64,000 bases of DNA from JAZSMJ01 sp045535815. Its GTDB lineage: Bacteria; Bacillota; Clostridia; Oscillospirales; CAG-272. Position numbers and translations under genes: made by a program. Position 1 is the stretch's first letter, and every line of letters begins with the position of its first letter. The notes beneath the pieces are model-generated. The model saw only the letters and a program-made list of their open reading frames with translations. It was not told the origin of the DNA and did no database searches. Below are positions 17,464 through 26,260 of this stretch, one piece after another. The DNA lies in assembly GCA_045535815.1 (NCBI GenBank), contig JAZSMJ010000035.1:1-64000 (forward strand), in the 5' to 3' direction.

Positions 17464-18271
17464 GATTATTGAATTCCGTATATGAATGTATTACGTCACA
17501 CGGACATACATCCACACATTCACCGCATCCCGTGCACTTATCGTAATCGATTTCCGCAAGATTATCTTTAACCTTTACTGCGTCATAATCACAAGCCTTC
17601 TCACATTTTTTACATGCAATACAGCCTACGTCACATATCTGCCTTGTCGTTTTACCGCTATCGTGACTTGAGCATTTTATGACTGCAACCTGATTTCTTA
17701 AAACGATCTTAATAATATTATTAGGACATTTTCCGACGCATATACCACATCCTACACATTTTTTCAAATCAACTCTTGCAAGACCGTCTGAGACGTCTAT
17801 TGCGTTGAACGGACACGACGCAGCACAGTCTCCGAAGCCAAGACAACCATATATGCAATCCCAATTACCCTCGAACAGCATTTTAGCTGCAGCGCATGTC
17901 TGAACACCTTGGTAATCGTATTTCCTACCCGTATGCTGACAGCTTCCGTTGCAGCAAATAAAAGCTTTTCTGTCCGTTGTTTCTTCACTTTCTCTGCCAA
18001 GAATATCCGAAATCTTTTTTGTAACCTCGGACGATCCGGGGATACATAGATTCGACTTTACGTCATCTCCGTTTATCAAAGCCTCAGCATAATCGTCGCA
18101 CCCCCTGTATCCGCATGCTCCGCAGTTCGCCCCGGGAAGTACGCTTCTTATATCCGATATTCTTTCATCGGTTTTTACATGCATATATTTATATGCAAGA
18201 GTTAACATCAGCGCTGCCAAAATGCCTATTGGAACAATTATAAAAACAGGTAAAACTATATCGCTTATCAT
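17459..18271 (-). CDS. rnfB: Rnf complex subunit B (iron-sulfur)
   Basis: RnfB receives electrons from reduced ferredoxin at the inner face of the membrane. The start is ATG at 18271, with GGAGG 4-5 bases upstream; that gives 270 residues. One transmembrane helix (about 4-26) is followed by the Fe-S domain motif ANCGACGYRGC (about 46-56). Several ferredoxin-type clusters come next: CLGFGDCAASCP, KCVGCGICVGKCP, CIACKKCEKAC and KCTGCGECVDVCP. It is the last gene of rnfCDGEAB, the order found in clostridia, and ends in the shared terminator with apbE. Confidence 0.95.
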   Translation of the reverse strand: MISDIVLPVFIIVPIGILAALMLTLAYKYMHVKTDERISDIRSVLPGANCGACGYRGCDDYAEALINGDDVKSNLCIPGSSEVTKKISDILGRESEETTDRKAFICCNGSCQHTGRKYDYQGVQTCAAAKMLFEGNWDCIYGCLGFGDCAASCPFNAIDVSDGLARVDLKKCVGCGICVGKCPNNIIKIVLRNQVAVIKCSSHDSGKTTRQICDVGCIACKKCEKACDYDAVKVKDNLAEIDYDKCTGCGECVDVCPCDVIHSYTEFNNQ

Positions 18272-18285
18272 TATTCCTCCGAGTT

Positions 18286-18879
18286 TTATGAAAACATTGA
18301 ATCGGCAACGCCTGCAAATCCGATAAATGCAAGTGAAACAAATGAAGCGGATATAAGCGTTATAGGTAATCCCTTGAAGCATTCGGGAGCATCACAGCAT
18401 TCAAGTCTTGATCTGACTCCGGAGAAAAGCACAAGTGCTAACAGAAAGCCAAGACCGCATCCAAGAGAGCTTACTATCGATTCAATATAGTTGTATCCAT
18501 CGGTAATATTGTTTATTGTTACACCGAGAACGGCACAGTTTGTGGTTATCAGAGGTAAATATACACCCAGTGAATTCTGAATAGACGGAAAATATTTTTT
18601 TAAAACCATTTCCACCAGCTGAACAAGCGATGCAATTACCAAAATAAATATTATCGTTCTCAGGTAATCAAGCCCATACGGTGAGAGCAGATAATTTTGT
18701 ATAGGCCACGTTACAACAGAAGCCATAAGCATAACGAATATAACCGAAAGCCCCATTCCGTTTGCTTGATCTAACTTTTTTGAAACACCTAAAAAAGGAC
18801 ATATTCCAAGAAAACGGCTTAATACATAATTATCTACTAAAACATTGGTCATAAGTATTGCAATCAAGTTTTTTGTCAT
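18286..18879 (-). CDS. rnfA: Rnf complex subunit A
   Basis: Integral membrane subunit with six predicted helices, paired with RnfE in an inverted topology. The signature LGVYLPLITTNCAVLG (about residues 96-111) holds the Cys thought to bind a shared 2Fe-2S centre within the membrane. The start is the ATG at 18879, which overlaps the rnfE stop as ATGA and has GAGGG 9 bases upstream; a start three codons earlier is possible. It has about 197 residues, the normal length. Confidence 0.95.
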   Translation of the reverse strand: MTKNLIAILMTNVLVDNYVLSRFLGICPFLGVSKKLDQANGMGLSVIFVMLMASVVTWPIQNYLLSPYGLDYLRTIIFILVIASLVQLVEMVLKKYFPSIQNSLGVYLPLITTNCAVLGVTINNITDGYNYIESIVSSLGCGLGFLLALVLFSGVRSRLECCDAPECFKGLPITLISASFVSLAFIGFAGVADSMFS

Positions 18880-19541
18880 GAAATACATCCCTCTTCCGAC
18901 CTATTTACGCAGGAATCTGCTGACGGACAGCCTTTGCAACCTACGGCTTCCGCCTTTTGTTTTGTAATCTTATTAACAAGTGCTATAAGCAGACCAAACA
19001 CAAAAAATCCGCCCGGTGCTGCAGTAAATGCTGTAATTTTATAGTCATTTAAAAATGATATATCATATCCGAACACTGTTGCAGACCCCAATATTTCTCT
19101 GATTAACGCCATTGAGATTAAGGCAAAGGTAAAGCCTGCTCCCATTCCTATTCCGTCAACAGCAGAGTCAAAAACTGTGTTCTTTCTTGCAAAAAGCTCA
19201 GCTCTTCCCAAAATTATACAATTAACTATTATAAGGGCAAGATAAACCCCAAGCATATCGTATATCTGTGGCAGATATGCATGTAAAAAAAGTTGAACTA
19301 TCGTTACAAATGCGGCTATAATCACAATATACGAAGGAATTCTGACTCTGTCGGGTATAATATTCCTCAAAAGCGATATTGTAATATTTGAGCATACAAG
19401 AACTATTGTTGCTGATATTCCCATTCCTATTGCGCTTACAAGATTTTGTGTAACAGCGAGAGTAGGGCAGGTCCCTAAAATCAATACAAAAACAGGATTT
19501 TCAAACAACAGTCCTTTTAAAAAAATGGATGTTTTTTTCAT
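18876..19541 (-). CDS. rnfE: Rnf complex subunit E
   Basis: Six-helix membrane subunit homologous to RnfA. GTCPTLAVTQ (about residues 23-32) and LGVYLALIIVNCIILGRAE (about 97-115) are family signatures, the latter holding the conserved Cys. A short Cys-bearing tail (GCKGCPSADSC) is typical of clostridial RnfE. It is 221 residues long. It follows rnfG by 3 bases and overlaps rnfA by 4. Confidence 0.95.
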   Translation of the reverse strand: MKKTSIFLKGLLFENPVFVLILGTCPTLAVTQNLVSAIGMGISATIVLVCSNITISLLRNIIPDRVRIPSYIVIIAAFVTIVQLFLHAYLPQIYDMLGVYLALIIVNCIILGRAELFARKNTVFDSAVDGIGMGAGFTFALISMALIREILGSATVFGYDISFLNDYKITAFTAAPGGFFVFGLLIALVNKITKQKAEAVGCKGCPSADSCVNRSEEGCIS

Positions 19542-19544
19542 TAT

Positions 19545-20066
19545 TTAATCTGCCTCCGTTAAGATTGAAAAGGCCTCCAATGCATCATAAACAGCAAGCT
19601 TGTACGCATTGGAGGTTGCTGTTGCACCTGAAATTGCATCGACTGACTTTATGCTGTCTATGTTAATTCCTTTATACTGCTCTGTATACCACTCCTCAGA
19701 CGCTTTTTGTCCGTATCCCGGGCTTTCATTGTTTTCAACTGTAACGCACCCCGTTATAAGTCCATCGTTATCGATACCGCATATTATCTTAAGCCCGGGA
19801 TTAAATCCGGTGGTTTCCATTTGAAATACATATCCTATACCGCTTTGTTCTTTATATACAGCAGTAATTGTTTCGGAAAGTCCCGTATAAGACATCTCTT
19901 CAAATCCACTTGCATCATGCATTACCCGGTAAAGTGCCGCTTGTGATTCAGACATATTTGCATTCTCTATTATTGGAGAAGTAATATAGTTTACAAAAGA
20001 AACAGAAACAGATACAACGAGACATATCACGGTCAGAACAATAATACTTTTTATCGTTTCATTCAT
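19545..20066 (-). CDS. rnfG: Rnf complex subunit G (covalent FMN)
   Basis: Single-helix subunit with an extracellular FMN-binding domain. The start is ATG at 20066, overlapping the rnfD stop as ATGA with GGAG upstream, giving 173 residues. A membrane helix lies at about 7-29. The flavinylation motif DAISGATATS (residues 143-152) has the Thr of SGAT as the expected attachment site for FMN by ApbE, encoded just beyond the operon. Confidence 0.95.
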   Translation of the reverse strand: MNETIKSIIVLTVICLVVSVSVSFVNYITSPIIENANMSESQAALYRVMHDASGFEEMSYTGLSETITAVYKEQSGIGYVFQMETTGFNPGLKIICGIDNDGLITGCVTVENNESPGYGQKASEEWYTEQYKGINIDSIKSVDAISGATATSNAYKLAVYDALEAFSILTEAD

Positions 20067-21001
20067 TTTACTACTCCAAAAATCCTTCTGCGTGTAAATT
20101 TGTTTATAAACGGTGTCAGTATATTCATAAACAGTATTGCGAACGATACACCTTCCGGATAGCTTCCCCATACCCTTATAATCATAGTTATAATACCGCA
20201 CCCTATTCCGAATACTATTTTGCCCATAGGAGTAAACGGGGTAGTTGAATAATCGGTAGCCATATATATAGCACCGATAAACAAACCGCCTGACATTATC
20301 TGATATACCGGATATGTACTATCCATACCGGTAAAATATCCTATAATTATACTCAGAATAAATACAGTTCCAATATAAAATACAGGCGTATGCCATGATA
20401 TAACGCCTCTGAAGATAAGGTATATACCGCCGATCAGAAGCGCAAGAATGCACGTTTCTCCTATAGCACCGCCTCTTAATCCGAAAAACATATCGGCAAG
20501 AGAGGGAAGAGTACCCTCACCTGATGAAAAAATGCTTAGCGGAGTTGAGCTTGATACCGTGTCAACTATGTCGGGAATAACTATAACACCCGTTGAGCTA
20601 AACGATATCAGCATTATTATTCTTGCTGTAATTGCAGGATTTGCAAAATTCTGTCCGATGCCCCCAAACAGGCACTTTACTGCAATAATAGCAACAAACG
20701 CACCAAAAACCACCTGCCACAGCGGAACTGAAGCAGGAAGATTCAAGGCTAAAAGGAGCGCAGTCACAATTGCAGAAAGATCGCCTATCGTATTTTTTCT
20801 TTTACATATCCGATTGAAAATATATTCAGAGAGTACTGCCGACACGATACACGCCAAAATAATATACAGGCTTTTAAGTCCGAATAAAATAACAGAAGCA
20901 ACGGAAGCAGGTATAAGAGCAATAATCACGTCAAGCATTATTTTTGCCGTAGTTGCGTCTGAGTTTATATGCGGTGATACAGAAACGACCATTTTGTTCA
21001 T
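20063..21001 (-). CDS. rnfD: Rnf complex subunit D (covalent FMN)
   Basis: Polytopic membrane subunit of 312 residues with about eight to ten helices. It begins VVSVSPHINSDATTAKIMLDVIIAL, typical of RnfD. The segment SSSTPLS (about residues 153-159) matches the SATPL site where FMN is bound to Thr in this family. It follows rnfC by 8 bases, and its ribosome site is weak (AAAGGCGG about 10 bases before the ATG), so translation may depend on coupling to rnfC. Confidence 0.95.
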   Translation of the reverse strand: MNKMVVSVSPHINSDATTAKIMLDVIIALIPASVASVILFGLKSLYIILACIVSAVLSEYIFNRICKRKNTIGDLSAIVTALLLALNLPASVPLWQVVFGAFVAIIAVKCLFGGIGQNFANPAITARIIMLISFSSTGVIVIPDIVDTVSSSTPLSIFSSGEGTLPSLADMFFGLRGGAIGETCILALLIGGIYLIFRGVISWHTPVFYIGTVFILSIIIGYFTGMDSTYPVYQIMSGGLFIGAIYMATDYSTTPFTPMGKIVFGIGCGIITMIIRVWGSYPEGVSFAILFMNILTPFINKFTRRRIFGVVK

Positions 21002-21009
21002 TTAAAAGT

Positions 21010-22323
21010 TTATCCGCCTTTATTTTTCTGTTTTTTATATTTGTTGAGCAAATCCTTTGCCATTTTATGCTTTTGAACAAGCTTTTTCTTTGCAGGGCAA
21101 ACATATGCACAACTTCCGCATTCCATGCAAAGATTAACAGCCAAAGCTTCAAGCTCATCAAAATTCTGAAGTGCGCAGGCTGTTGCAAAAGCAGGTGGAT
21201 CCAAACCAAAAGGGCACTGCCTGATACATCTTCCGCATCTTATGCATGCAGTTTCCTCGGGTACTTGCGATTCTTTTTCATCAAGAGCAATAATTGCATT
21301 CGTGTTTTTTAATATCGGTAGCTCCGAGCTGTAAACGGATATGCCCATCATAGGTCCACCGTACAAAATTTTATACGGTTGACTTTTCAATTCGACACAC
21401 TCTTCGAGTATATATTTAATGCTGGTTCCTATAGGAACTATTAGGTTCCGAGGCTTTTTTACAGCCGAACCGTCTACCGTTATGCATTTTTCGATAAGCG
21501 GTATACCTGTTTTAACATATTGGGCAATTGTTGCAAGAGTTGTAACGTTGATAACCAAGACACCCGAATGAATAGGAAGCTTTCCTTTAGGCACTTCTAT
21601 TCCGCAAACGTTATATATGAGCACCTTTTCAGCGCCCTGAGGATATACCGAGTGAAGCTTTTTAGTACTTACATACTTCAATTTTCTGCTAATATCATTC
21701 ATTCTTTTTATGCACTCGACATTACTGTCTTCTATGGCAATAACTATATCGTTTGCATTAAGATATTTATTTAGCAAAATACATCCCTCTTCAATAAGGT
21801 CGCTCTTATCTATCATTGTCCTTGTATCGGATGTAATGTAAGGTTCACATTCAGCACCGTTTATTATTACTGTTTTGAGATTGCCTTTCTCTTTTATATC
21901 AAGCTTGACGTGGGTAGGAAATCCTGCGCCCCCAAGACCGACAACTCCGCTGTTTTTAACTGCTTCTATAAAAGAACGGTAATCGTTTACTGTTGGCTGT
22001 GATATTTCTTCCGACAACGTCATATTACCATCCGATTCGATAATAAACGCCTGAGTTTTCATTTCATTTGAAAGAATAATATCCTCAAGCCTTTTAACCG
22101 TTCCTGATACCGAAGAATGTATCTTTGAGCTTATATCTGTATCTGTATCGGCTATCAGCTGACCCACCTTAACATAATCCCCGACAGAAACAACCGGAGT
22201 GGCGCTTTTTCCTATATGCATTGAAAGCGGAATTGTCACGACTGATGGGCATGGTATTTTTTGAGGAACGGATAAAGCTGTATTTTTATTTTGAGGTATT
22301 CTAATTCCTTTAAGACGAAACAT
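21010..22323 (-). CDS. rnfC: Rnf complex subunit C (NADH-binding)
   Basis: Peripheral subunit that passes electrons to NAD+. The NADH/FMN region begins GVVGLGGAGFPTHVK (about residues 130-145). Two 4Fe-4S clusters are near the C-terminus: CIRCGRCIRQCPFGLDP and CMECGSCAYVCPAKK. It has 437 residues from the ATG at 22323, chosen because GGAGG is 6 bases upstream. It is the first gene of the operon. The whole complex couples ferredoxin oxidation to pumping of sodium ions or protons. Confidence 0.96.
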   Translation of the reverse strand: MFRLKGIRIPQNKNTALSVPQKIPCPSVVTIPLSMHIGKSATPVVSVGDYVKVGQLIADTDTDISSKIHSSVSGTVKRLEDIILSNEMKTQAFIIESDGNMTLSEEISQPTVNDYRSFIEAVKNSGVVGLGGAGFPTHVKLDIKEKGNLKTVIINGAECEPYITSDTRTMIDKSDLIEEGCILLNKYLNANDIVIAIEDSNVECIKRMNDISRKLKYVSTKKLHSVYPQGAEKVLIYNVCGIEVPKGKLPIHSGVLVINVTTLATIAQYVKTGIPLIEKCITVDGSAVKKPRNLIVPIGTSIKYILEECVELKSQPYKILYGGPMMGISVYSSELPILKNTNAIIALDEKESQVPEETACIRCGRCIRQCPFGLDPPAFATACALQNFDELEALAVNLCMECGSCAYVCPAKKKLVQKHKMAKDLLNKYKKQKNKGG

Positions 22324-22397
22324 CACACGCCTCCATACGTTTACTGCGATTATTATTTACTTCTTCCTTTAATATGATACGGCAAAAAGTATTTTCA

Positions 22398-22430
22398 TAG
22401 AAAAAAGCACCGGAATCAACCGATGCTTTC
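22398..22430 (-). terminator. Terminator after the SDR gene
   Basis: On the minus strand AAAGCATCGG pairs with CCGGTGCTTT (one wobble) around a TTGATT loop, then a run of T. It separates the SDR operon from rnfC. No convincing rnfC promoter was found in the remaining 75 bases. Confidence 0.88.
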
Positions 22431-22446
22431 ATTCTATAGGTTATAT

Positions 22447-23205
22447 TCAGTTTAATTTCCATCCGAAATCATTATGATAAATCATCTGCTTGGTCATTCC
22501 GCCGTCCACTGTAATATCCTCTCCGTTTATAAAAGAATTTCTTTCATCACAGAGGAAAAGCACCGCATTGGCAATATCGTCGGGATTTCCTATTCTTCTG
22601 CTTGGATGCTGTGTAATATCTTCTTTTTCATATTGAGGCTGATAACTATCGTCCTTTTGATATGCGCCCGTATCTATCCATCCGGGACTTATAGAATTTA
22701 CTCTTGCCTTTCCGGCAAGAGTAATACTCATTGCACGTGTAAGAGCCGATATACCACCTTTTGCGGCAGTATAGCATTCGGTATTATACTGTGACATAAA
22801 CGCCCTTGTAGACGAAATATTTATAACTGAGGCGCAGGAAGAGAAATGCTCCATAAACAGCTTAGTAAGATAAAACGGAGCCGCTGTGCCGATTTTAAAC
22901 ACCCTACAGAAGTCTTCATATGAAGCGTCCATAAGTCCGCCGAGTCCGATACAGGCGTTATTTACAACAATGTCTATTTTGTCCACTCTTGACAGACATT
23001 CTTTTGCAAATATCTCAAGCGTAGCTTTATCAGCTATATCTCCCTGAAAGAAAAACAGCTGTGACTCAGAATATTCTTCCGAAAGCCTTTTTCCGCTCTC
23101 ACCGTCTATATCAATTACGCATACGAAATATCCTTTTTCAATAAGCCTCTGCGTTATGCATCTGCCTATACCGTTTGCTCCACCCGTTACTATACAGTTC
23201 TTCAT
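22447..23205 (-). CDS. Short-chain dehydrogenase/reductase
   Basis: A 252-residue Rossmann-fold oxidoreductase. The cofactor motif is TGGANGIG (residues 7-14), an Asp at the end of strand 2 (VIDIDG) favours NAD(H), and the catalytic triad is in NISSTR (Ser) and YTAAKGG (Tyr-x-x-x-Lys, about 147-151). GWIDTG and DGGMTKQ close the classical SDR pattern. The substrate is unknown. Its ATG overlaps the flavin-reductase stop as ATGA, so the two are coupled. Confidence 0.88.
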   Translation of the reverse strand: MKNCIVTGGANGIGRCITQRLIEKGYFVCVIDIDGESGKRLSEEYSESQLFFFQGDIADKATLEIFAKECLSRVDKIDIVVNNACIGLGGLMDASYEDFCRVFKIGTAAPFYLTKLFMEHFSSCASVINISSTRAFMSQYNTECYTAAKGGISALTRAMSITLAGKARVNSISPGWIDTGAYQKDDSYQPQYEKEDITQHPSRRIGNPDDIANAVLFLCDERNSFINGEDITVDGGMTKQMIYHNDFGWKLN

Positions 23206-23792
23206 TTCGTCCTTCTCCTGTGTGAGTTGTTTTTCTTTTTGACTGCAGAAAAACCAAAGCTGCCTATCTTTTTTCCCAACTCAAAATATTCACCGTGAGC
23301 AAATGCAGCCAAATTAGCTTTTTCAATACAAAGTTTACCATTTTTGTCTAACAAGTCTTCATCTACGTTTACTGCAACGATATCGGCAATAAACATATCG
23401 TGCGATCCCATCGGTACAATATCCGTAACCTTGCATTCAAGAGATATTGGTGCCTGAGCTATAATCGGACAGCTTATCTGTGATGCCTCCTGCTTATCAA
23501 AATTACATCTTTTGAATTTATCAACCTTTTTTCCTGTATACATTCCGCAAAAATCTGCTGATTTTATATCCTTTGCACTCGTAAGATTTATAGCAAACTC
23601 TCTTGTTTCCTTGATTATGTCATAAGAAAATCTGTTGGGTCTTACCGATATATATGTTTTAGGCGGAATTGTATTAAGTATACCGCTCCACGCTATAGTT
23701 ATTATATTTGCTTTTTCCATCGTTCCGCACGAAACCATAACCGGTGGAACGGGTGCAAGAAGTGCTCCGCCTCTCCAAACTATTTTACTCAT
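23202..23792 (-). CDS. Flavin reductase-like (flavoredoxin) protein
   Basis: This 196-residue protein has the split-barrel FMN-binding fold. VSCGTMEKANIITIAWSG near the N-terminus and the RPNRFSYDII segment are typical of the flavoredoxin group, which moves electrons between flavin and other carriers. It lies 1 base after the AlaX gene and overlaps the SDR gene. The partner is not clear. The Rnf operon downstream is a possible functional link, but a terminator separates them. Confidence 0.85.
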   Translation of the reverse strand: MSKIVWRGGALLAPVPPVMVSCGTMEKANIITIAWSGILNTIPPKTYISVRPNRFSYDIIKETREFAINLTSAKDIKSADFCGMYTGKKVDKFKRCNFDKQEASQISCPIIAQAPISLECKVTDIVPMGSHDMFIADIVAVNVDEDLLDKNGKLCIEKANLAAFAHGEYFELGKKIGSFGFSAVKKKNNSHRRRTK

Positions 23793-23793
23793 T

Positions 23794-24948
23794 TTAATCC
23801 TCGATAATATTGAAATATTCTTTTATTTCTTTTTCCGTTGATTTAAGAGAGCCTTGAATCATAGAAGAAGAGCCGCCACCTCTACCGTTAAGCGTAGCAT
23901 TTATCTCCTTGGCCTTTGCAGACAGATCGATATTATTACTGCCCATGATATACGAATATCCGCTTTTATCGTTACCGCAAAATACCGCACATATGCCTTT
24001 ACACAATGGAAGCGCTTCATTTACAAGGTTTCTTAAAGCATTTATGTTATTTCCGTCATCAAATATACAAATGTTGCCATCGGTTTCTTTGAGTGATGCA
24101 AGTCTGAGCGCAATAATCTTTTTATTCAATGCAGATACATTCTGCTTAAGCTCTTCCTTTTCAGAAGACAGACGTTCGATTGCAGAGCAAACGTCAGACT
24201 GCTTTACAGAAAGCTCACAGGCAATACGGTAGATGCTGTTAAACTTTTCCTTATAATCCTCAAGAGCATAAAAACCGCATTTAACTCTTATACGCATTCC
24301 GCCCTTATAATTAACTGCCTCAAGAATCTTTATCAATCCAATCTGTCCACTTGACGACACGTGGGGAGCACAGCAAGCACAAACGTCATATCCGTTTACA
24401 TCAACGATACGAACGTTCTCCTCAAGATCAAGCTTACTTCTATAGGTCAATAATTTTAACTGCTCGGGCTCAGGATAGGATGCAGTAACCTTTACGTTCT
24501 CAAAAACTGCAACGTTGGCAAGATTCTCTATCCTATCAAGCTGATTTTGCGAAAGAATACCGTCAATATCTATCGTTACCTCTGAATCGTTTAAATGAAA
24601 GCCAACGTTATTAAGGCCATATTCTCTGTAAATAAGACCGGAAACGATGTGCTCTCCGGTATGGTTTTGCATTCGTCTGAAGCGCTTATCCCAATCTATC
24701 TTACCGAAAACCTGTCCAACAAGTGGTTTATCAACAATATGATAAATAATACCGTCCTTTATCTGTACATCCGATACGACAGAATCGGATAATATTCCGG
24801 TATCACAGTACTGTCCGCCTTCCTGGGGAAAAAATGCCGTTTGGTCAAGTATTACCGAATAGCCATCATTTATTTTATCGCAAGATATGACGTTTGCCTC
24901 AAACTCAGTCATATATGCATCTTCATCAAATAATTTACGAGTAATCAA
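23794..24948 (-). CDS. alaX: Alanyl-tRNA editing protein (AlaX-L type)
   Basis: Free-standing editing enzyme that removes Ser or Gly wrongly attached to tRNA-Ala. The Zn site is formed by NHTGEH (about residues 97-102) and CACCAPH (about 193-199). The C-terminal DHHA1 domain shows GRGGGSSSMIQG (about 361-372), making it the long form at 384 residues. The start is a TTG at 24948 with GAGG 7 bases upstream; the first ATG is 12 codons inside and lacks a good ribosome site. No alaS is in the window, so it supplements it in trans. Confidence 0.92.
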   Translation of the reverse strand: MITRKLFDEDAYMTEFEANVISCDKINDGYSVILDQTAFFPQEGGQYCDTGILSDSVVSDVQIKDGIIYHIVDKPLVGQVFGKIDWDKRFRRMQNHTGEHIVSGLIYREYGLNNVGFHLNDSEVTIDIDGILSQNQLDRIENLANVAVFENVKVTASYPEPEQLKLLTYRSKLDLEENVRIVDVNGYDVCACCAPHVSSSGQIGLIKILEAVNYKGGMRIRVKCGFYALEDYKEKFNSIYRIACELSVKQSDVCSAIERLSSEKEELKQNVSALNKKIIALRLASLKETDGNICIFDDGNNINALRNLVNEALPLCKGICAVFCGNDKSGYSYIMGSNNIDLSAKAKEINATLNGRGGGSSSMIQGSLKSTEKEIKEYFNIIED

Positions 24949-24976
24949 AACAGAACCTCATCTCATAACAGTTAAT

Positions 24977-25003
24977 CAAAAACGGACAGGGAACTGTCCG
25001 TTT
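24977..25003 (-). terminator. Terminator after ilvE
   Basis: On the minus strand AAACGGACAG and CTGTCCGTTT form a perfect 10-bp stem with a TTCC loop and a short T tail. It lies between ilvE and the AlaX operon. Confidence 0.85.
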
Positions 25004-25011
25004 GCTGATAT

Positions 25012-26037
25012 TTATTTAATAACGTTTATCCATCCTTCAGGTGCAGGTATTCTGCCCATCTGAATTCCCGTAAGTGTTTCGTAAAGCTTCTTGGTAATCG
25101 GTCCCATTTCGCTCATACCGCTGGGGAAGCAAATTTCCTTGCCGTGATCAACAATTTTTCCAACGGGGGAAATTACTGCCGCTGTTCCGCAAAGTCCGCA
25201 CTCTGCAAAATCAGCAAGCTCCGAAACTTTGATCTCTCTTTCTTCCGCTTCAAGACCAAGATAATCCTTTGCAACCTGGACAAGAGATCTGCGTGTGATA
25301 GAGGGAAGAATGCTGTCGGATTTAGGTGTAACAACCTTATTGTCCTTCGTTACGAAAAGTATATTAGCGCCGCCCGTTTCCTCAATCTTTGTGTGTGTAG
25401 CAGCATCGAGATATACGTTTTCATCAAATCCCTTTTCATGAGCATCAACGATAGCATAAAGGCTCATAGCATAGTTAAGACCTGCCTTTATATGACCGGT
25501 TCCTCTGGGGGCCGCACGGTCATAATCACTTATGCGGAGTGTAAGCGGACGAACACCACCCTTGAAATATGGTCCAACAGGTGTACAGAATATTCTGAAT
25601 TGATATTCTGAAGCCGGCTTAACGCCTATAACGGGATTGCTTCCAAACATAAATGGTCTGAGATAAAGCGATGCACCGGAGCCGTAAGGGGGAACAAAAG
25701 CTTCATTGGCCGCAACAACCTGTCTTACCGCATCAATAAACTGCTCTACGGGAAGAGGGGGCATACGAAGTCTTACCGCTGAATCGTGCATACGCTGTGC
25801 GTTAAGATCAGGGCGGAATGTAACAATATGTCCGTCCTCGGTAGTATATGCCTTAAGTCCCTCGAAAACAGTCTGCGCATACTGAAGAACGCAGGCGCTT
25901 TCGTTAAGCACAACGTTGGAATCAGAGGTTAACGTTCCGTTATCCCATGCGCCGTCCTTATAGTTAGCAACGTATCTCATATCGGTCTGCACGTATGCAA
26001 AACCAAGATTTTCCCATTGAATGTCTTTCTTTTCCAT
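25012..26037 (-). CDS. ilvE: Branched-chain amino acid aminotransferase
   Basis: PLP enzyme making or degrading Leu, Ile and Val. The start is ATG at 26037, with AAAGGA 7 bases upstream, giving 341 residues. The PLP-lysine is in GHIKAGLNYA (about residue 190). The class IV signature runs through EETGGANI and then GLCGTAAVISPVG. It is a single-gene unit between a strong promoter and a terminator, with a perfect 20-bp palindrome upstream that may be an operator. Confidence 0.95.
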   Translation of the reverse strand: MEKKDIQWENLGFAYVQTDMRYVANYKDGAWDNGTLTSDSNVVLNESACVLQYAQTVFEGLKAYTTEDGHIVTFRPDLNAQRMHDSAVRLRMPPLPVEQFIDAVRQVVAANEAFVPPYGSGASLYLRPFMFGSNPVIGVKPASEYQFRIFCTPVGPYFKGGVRPLTLRISDYDRAAPRGTGHIKAGLNYAMSLYAIVDAHEKGFDENVYLDAATHTKIEETGGANILFVTKDNKVVTPKSDSILPSITRRSLVQVAKDYLGLEAEEREIKVSELADFAECGLCGTAAVISPVGKIVDHGKEICFPSGMSEMGPITKKLYETLTGIQMGRIPAPEGWINVIK

Positions 26038-26100
26038 AATTATATCCTTTCGTTTATGTAACACATGATATTCTTTAGCATTTTAAATCATTATATTGAG

Positions 26101-26129
26101 ATTATAACACTTTTTGTGCTATAAATCAA
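26101..26129 (-). promoter_or_regulatory. Promoter of ilvE
   Basis: On the minus strand TTGATT (26129-26124), a 17-base spacer and TATAAT (26106-26101) with extended TGT. The transcript would carry a leader of about 55 bases. Confidence 0.82.
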
Positions 26130-26130
26130 T

Positions 26131-26150
26131 ATTGTTTTTTAAAAAACAAT
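26131..26150. promoter_or_regulatory. Perfect palindrome next to the ilvE -35 box
   Basis: ATTGTTTTTTAAAAAACAAT is a perfect 20-bp palindrome one base upstream of the ilvE -35 and about 33 bases from the divergent promoter for the 26261 gene. It could be a repressor or activator site, or simply an A/T tract that bends the DNA. Confidence 0.45.
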
Positions 26151-26182
26151 AAAATAAAAAATGATTACAAATCAAAATAATA

Positions 26183-26211
26183 TTGCAAACAATAATTACC
26201 TATGATATAAT
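26183..26211 (+). promoter_or_regulatory. Promoter of the 26261/27292 operon
   Basis: TTGCAA (26183-26188), a 17-base spacer and TATAAT (26206-26211) with extended TGA. It diverges from the ilvE promoter. Confidence 0.8.
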
Positions 26212-26260
26212 ATTAAGAAACAATATCTTACGTTATAAATGATGAAAGGAGGAGAATGCA

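Noticed and set aside
20448..21005. 185-codon frame antisense to rnfD
   Set aside because: It is a long shadow within a hydrophobic membrane gene; no independent start signals.
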